From: RGIG7213 sp045540335
Lineage (GTDB): Bacteria > Bacillota > Clostridia > Oscillospirales > CAG-272
Length of the DNA stretch: 64,000 bases
Direction: 5' to 3'
Assembly: GCA_045540335.1 (NCBI GenBank)
Contig: JAZQHC010000041.1
Coordinates: 1-64,000 of the forward strand
Each line of letters begins with the position of its first letter. The first letter of the stretch is position 1. Of the stretch, positions 60,926-64,000 are shown piece after piece. Below the pieces are notes generated by a model that worked only from the letters and a program-made list of their open reading frames with translations, was not told the DNA's origin and searched no databases. The position numbers and the translations under genes are program-made.

Positions 60926-62422
60926 TTATGCGGAAACGTTTGTTTTTTCTTCTGTTTTTTCAGGCTTTTTAGTATATTTAAGTGCAAATATTATAACGCC
61001 CGCACCAACGATAACAACCGCAATAAGCACGCCTATAAGAATGGGCGTGGGGTTTGCTTCCTTTTCCTTTTCGGGAAGCGTGAATACTGCGGTATAAGTT
61101 TTATCCCCGTCAACGGTGGTTATTTCTTGGTCCCACGAAAGAATATAATCGCCGTTTACAGAATCCGCCTTTTTTATCTGCGGTACTTCTACCGTTGCGC
61201 CGTATTGGTATGTTTTTTCGGAAAGTATATTGCCCGTATCGTCTTTAAAGGTGATCGTGTAAGACAAAGGCTCCCACACGGCGTAAAGCGTAAGGTCTGC
61301 ATTGTACTTGTACGCATCCTTCGGCTGATATATTATGTTTCCGCCCTCGCGTATTGCCCAGCCAAGAAATTTATTGCCTGCCTTCGTGGGTATTTCGTTG
61401 CTGATATTAAAGGCTGCGCCGAACATTTTTTCAGCCGCCGCGGGAACGGTATCCCCACCTTTATACGTTATCGTATGATATGCCGCATCGCCGTATATCA
61501 TACCTTCAAGATTTACCCATCCGGTTATGCCGTTTACCGTGCATTTGCCGAATGAACCGTCTATGTCGGTTATTTCAATTTGCTGGCCTTTTTTTACGGA
61601 AGCAACAGCCATAGATGAATTGGGCGAACGCAATACGGATTTTCCGCGTTGTACAAGCGTGTAAGTGCCCAATTTTGAAGGGGTGATGCCTACAAGCTCG
61701 AAATCGTATTTCGTGCCATCGTTTACCTTATATCTCGGCACGCCGTAGCCGACGATATATGTATCGGAAAGGTGATAGCTTTTTCTTGCAACCTCGCCGC
61801 CGTTGGTGCTGTCTGCACCGCCGTCGATGCCGGTGGTATTACCTTCGACCGTATATACTATTCCGTCTTCACAGCCGATAACGATACCTACGTGGTTAGA
61901 ACGCGACGACGTGCGCGAGCCTTTATAAAATATAATATCGCCGCACATGGGCACGTATCCCGAGGTACGCGTTTTAAAGCCGTTTTTACCCTCAAACCAA
62001 TTTACCCAAGAAGCGCAGGAAACATCGCCGCCGGTAACCCTTTGATCTACGTTTGCTGCACGAAGTACCCAGTTTACGAAGGAAGCGCACCACATATAGC
62101 CGTAGCTGTATCCGTTGCCCTCGTCGTTATCAAGCTTGCCGTAAAGGCGGTTAAATTCAACGAAGTTTCTGTCGCCCGAGCTGTTTCCGTGCATATCGGC
62201 GTCGCTGCTGCCCTCGTTATAGCCAACCTGCGTTAACGCAATGGCAACGACGTCGTACCTTTGGTCGCCGGTAAGAACGTAGTCGCTTACGGTTTTGTAA
62301 AAAATACTTGTTTTATAAGGCTCTGAAACCTCGTAATCCTCCAGCTCGACACCGTAAACAAGCGGTGCGAATACCGATATTGAAACAAGCACCAAAGCGA
62401 TGAAAATACTGAATTTTTTCAT
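60926..62422 (-). CDS. CHAP-domain wall hydrolase-like protein with SH3-like and InlB-type repeats
   Basis: The 498-residue product has a signal peptide (to about 24) and a CHAP amidase/peptidase domain (about 55-235) with catalytic Cys in GYMWCASFVNWVL and His in SNHVGIVIG. An SH3-like segment follows (VLRSPNSSMAVASVKKGQQIEI, about 265-315), then two InlB-B type beta repeats (YHTITYKGGD...FLGWAI, SYTITFKDDTGNILSEKTYQYG) and a C-terminal helix (ILIGVLIAVVIVGAGVIIFAL) with a basic tail. It should be tethered at the membrane and cleave peptidoglycan peptides. Genes on both sides are 12-37 bp away. Confidence 0.87.
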   Translation of the reverse strand: MKKFSIFIALVLVSISVFAPLVYGVELEDYEVSEPYKTSIFYKTVSDYVLTGDQRYDVVAIALTQVGYNEGSSDADMHGNSSGDRNFVEFNRLYGKLDNDEGNGYSYGYMWCASFVNWVLRAANVDQRVTGGDVSCASWVNWFEGKNGFKTRTSGYVPMCGDIIFYKGSRTSSRSNHVGIVIGCEDGIVYTVEGNTTGIDGGADSTNGGEVARKSYHLSDTYIVGYGVPRYKVNDGTKYDFELVGITPSKLGTYTLVQRGKSVLRSPNSSMAVASVKKGQQIEITDIDGSFGKCTVNGITGWVNLEGMIYGDAAYHTITYKGGDTVPAAAEKMFGAAFNISNEIPTKAGNKFLGWAIREGGNIIYQPKDAYKYNADLTLYAVWEPLSYTITFKDDTGNILSEKTYQYGATVEVPQIKKADSVNGDYILSWDQEITTVDGDKTYTAVFTLPEKEKEANPTPILIGVLIAVVIVGAGVIIFALKYTKKPEKTEEKTNVSA

Positions 62423-62434
62423 AAACGTACCTCT

Positions 62435-63766
62435 TTATATATTATTATCCTCTATTAAGGAAAATATTTTCATTATCACCCAGCCGCAGAAAGCAGCCCA
62501 TATCAAAGTAAAAAGCAACGTAAACAGCCAACATATCTCGTTTTGTATATACACAAAGAAAAGAACGCACGAGACTATGCAAATTGCCGCAGTTGCCGCC
62601 AAACACACAAAGAATACCGTTTTAACCTTTTTTACCGTGTTTTTTTGGCTTCTGTACTGAAAGCTTTCCTTGCTGATAGTTTTATCTACGCCGTATTCGT
62701 TAAGAAGCTCGCAGAAGATCTTCAAGGAAAGTGCTGCACAAATATAAAGCAACACCGTATCTACACATTGCGCCGCGGCAGACAGCTTGTACATGAATAC
62801 TGCCTTTTCGTGTATGGTATAAGACCAGTGGTAGTATTTTGAACAAACGTACGAGGAAAAAGCGTACAGCAACGCACTTACGGGCATTAAGACAATACAA
62901 AGATTACGCAGCTTTTTTGCGCTTTTCAGGTGCTTTCCCGCAAAGGAAAAGCCTATTGCCATTAAAAAGAAGCATATAAACGTGGGCGTAATGTCTATCC
63001 CTTCAAACAAAACGGGGCAAGCGAAAAGAAACGCGGCGATAAAAAAGCGCGCGGCGTTTTTCATATTACGCCTTAATAAAAGGTTATGATCGCATAAAAC
63101 CTCGTTTTCGTATTTTTCGTAAAGCTTGTTTATAAAATCCCCGTCTTTATTAAGACCGTTTAAATATTTTACGCTGTACGTTAAGAAATAAAGCCCGATT
63201 ATAAGCGATATAACGAAGCACGTTGCCGTTATAAGCGTTTTGTAATCATACACGGTAAAGGGCGAAAGGTCGTCCGTCATTTGGTATTTGCGGCTTGTCA
63301 TTACGGTAAGCTCGGGTATGGTGCAAAGCGCGTATCTTGCAATAACGAATACCGCGGTTATAACCGAAAGGTCTGAATAGCCGACGTCTGCCCTTTTTGC
63401 CCCAAGCCTTGAAGCAAGGTATTGAAGCCCTACAAACAGCGCACCAAGCGCGTAAAAAAGCATTATTCCTTGTAAAACGGCGAATATGAAAACAAACGTC
63501 ATTACCGTGGTTTCGTCGTTAAACGATATCAGTAACGGTGTAAGCACCGTTTTTACAAGATCTATAAAAAACAGCTTGATAAGCATGGAACGGGCAGATG
63601 CAATATCTGCATTTAAGTCGTACAATTTACCCGTGCCGTATATCATAAGAAAATAACCGATAAAATCGGGCATTACGTCGAAAACGCTTACCGCGGGGAT
63701 AAATAAAAACGCACAGCCAACGGCAATATACGATAAAGAAAGCTTGCTTTTACGTTTCTTCGCCAT
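62435..63766 (-). CDS. multi-helix membrane protein, unknown function
   Basis: The 443-residue product has about ten hydrophobic segments in two similar halves; FIPAVSVFDVMPDFIGYFLMIYGTGKL in the first half resembles VLFEGIDITPTFICFFLMAIGFSFAGKHL in the second, suggesting an internal duplication. The P-D-F-I-G-Y pattern occurs in uncharacterised clostridial membrane proteins. The gene overlaps the upstream gene by 17 bp and precedes the CHAP gene by 12 bp, so all are one operon. It may be an export or envelope-assembly component. Confidence 0.78.
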   Translation of the reverse strand: MAKKRKSKLSLSYIAVGCAFLFIPAVSVFDVMPDFIGYFLMIYGTGKLYDLNADIASARSMLIKLFFIDLVKTVLTPLLISFNDETTVMTFVFIFAVLQGIMLFYALGALFVGLQYLASRLGAKRADVGYSDLSVITAVFVIARYALCTIPELTVMTSRKYQMTDDLSPFTVYDYKTLITATCFVISLIIGLYFLTYSVKYLNGLNKDGDFINKLYEKYENEVLCDHNLLLRRNMKNAARFFIAAFLFACPVLFEGIDITPTFICFFLMAIGFSFAGKHLKSAKKLRNLCIVLMPVSALLYAFSSYVCSKYYHWSYTIHEKAVFMYKLSAAAQCVDTVLLYICAALSLKIFCELLNEYGVDKTISKESFQYRSQKNTVKKVKTVFFVCLAATAAICIVSCVLFFVYIQNEICWLFTLLFTLIWAAFCGWVIMKIFSLIEDNNI

Positions 63767-64000
63767 CGTCGTTTTCCCCCTTTTCTTCTTCGGGCAGGCC
63801 TATCCACATATAGCAGGTAAATATGTGAAACGCTATAACAAGCGTTACCGCTACGAAAAGCAGATATCTTAACGATATCAGCGCATCCCACAGGCCAAGG
63901 CACGAAACGAGATTAACGGCACAAAAGAACATAGATACCGAAAACAGCGTTTTGCTTCGTTTATTTTCTTTTACAAGCCCCGTGCTTAACGTTATATCGC
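63750..64000 (-). CDS. membrane protein C-terminus (partial, runs off right edge)
   Basis: The frame is open from the window edge to the stop at 63750 and encodes two helices (MFFCAVNLVSCLGLWDALISL, LLFVAVTLVIAFHIFTCYMWIGLP) followed by an acidic C-terminus (EEEKGENDDGEET). A start at 63932 is possible, but upstream codons (TLSTGLVKENKRSKTLFS) look coding, so the gene probably begins outside. It overlaps the next gene by 17 bp. Confidence 0.6.
   Translation of the reverse strand, partial: DITLSTGLVKENKRSKTLFSVSMFFCAVNLVSCLGLWDALISLRYLLFVAVTLVIAFHIFTCYMWIGLPEEEKGENDDGEET

Noticed and set aside
1..64000. tRNA, rRNA, tmRNA, SRP RNA, integrase or transposase genes
   Set aside because: None could be recognised by eye on either strand; short or divergent ones may be missed.

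Overview
The window looks like chromosomal DNA of an AT-leaning, spore-forming Gram-positive bacterium of the class Clostridia, probably a gut-type species. The grounds are TTGACA/TATAAT promoters with purine-rich ribosome sites, many lipoproteins, the order dnaA-dnaN-recF-remB-gyrB-gyrA, a SpoVM-like peptide, a DUF6935 protein, and starch/galactan utilisation genes. It contains the replication origin (oriC, about 50.40-50.74 kb). No tRNA, rRNA, transposase, integrase or CRISPR array was seen.

Layout. (1) 1-8.1 kb is an accessory, partly decayed region: an XRE regulator with a zinc ribbon, an AgrC-like kinase remnant, an orphan Rhs tip with a toxin and a putative immunity gene set between two homologous non-coding repeats, a second lipoprotein in the immunity position, frameshifted genes, and a Cys-rich repeat lipoprotein. 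(2) 8.2-8.5 kb holds a strong candidate for a new structured small RNA on the minus strand, with its own promoter and terminator. (3) 8.9-11.9 kb has a MATE exporter, a small membrane protein, regulator and MFS pseudogenes, and an ECF S component. (4) 12.0-19.8 kb is a tandem pair of giant secreted proteins (cell-wall-type repeats, two ricin-type lectins, lamin-tail domain, C-terminal endonuclease/exonuclease/phosphatase domain) with matching promoters and a shared upstream box. (5) 20.1-24.1 kb is a MarR-controlled heterodimeric ABC exporter. (6) 24.3-39.4 kb is a glycan locus: surface pullulanase, surface galactanase with a galactan-binding-like module, surface amylase, an unclassified 602-residue protein, a zinc-ribbon protein, a cytoplasmic galactanase, and an ABC importer whose binding protein carries a C-terminal SusE/F-like domain.

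(7) 39.5-52.2 kb is one leftward block: dnaA, oriC, dnaN, recF, remB, gyrB, a degenerate PfkB-like gene, gyrA, a WG-repeat protein, an Lrp/AsnC regulator and an aminotransferase. (8) 52.5-59.7 kb runs rightward: a secreted dockerin plus metallo-beta-lactamase-fold protein, nadE, glyA, a 50-residue membrane protein and a 23-residue SpoVM-like peptide. (9) 59.8-64 kb runs leftward: an AI-2E family transporter, a CHAP-domain wall protein and two membrane proteins.

How the genes work together. In the glycan locus, surface enzymes would cut alpha-glucan and beta-1,4-galactan, the ABC system imports the oligosaccharides, and the cytoplasmic GH53 finishes galacto-oligosaccharides. The best candidates for undescribed biology are the 8.2-8.4 kb RNA, the repeat-bounded Rhs cassette, the unclassified glycan-locus protein with its zinc-ribbon partner, and the PfkB-like gene coupled to gyrB.
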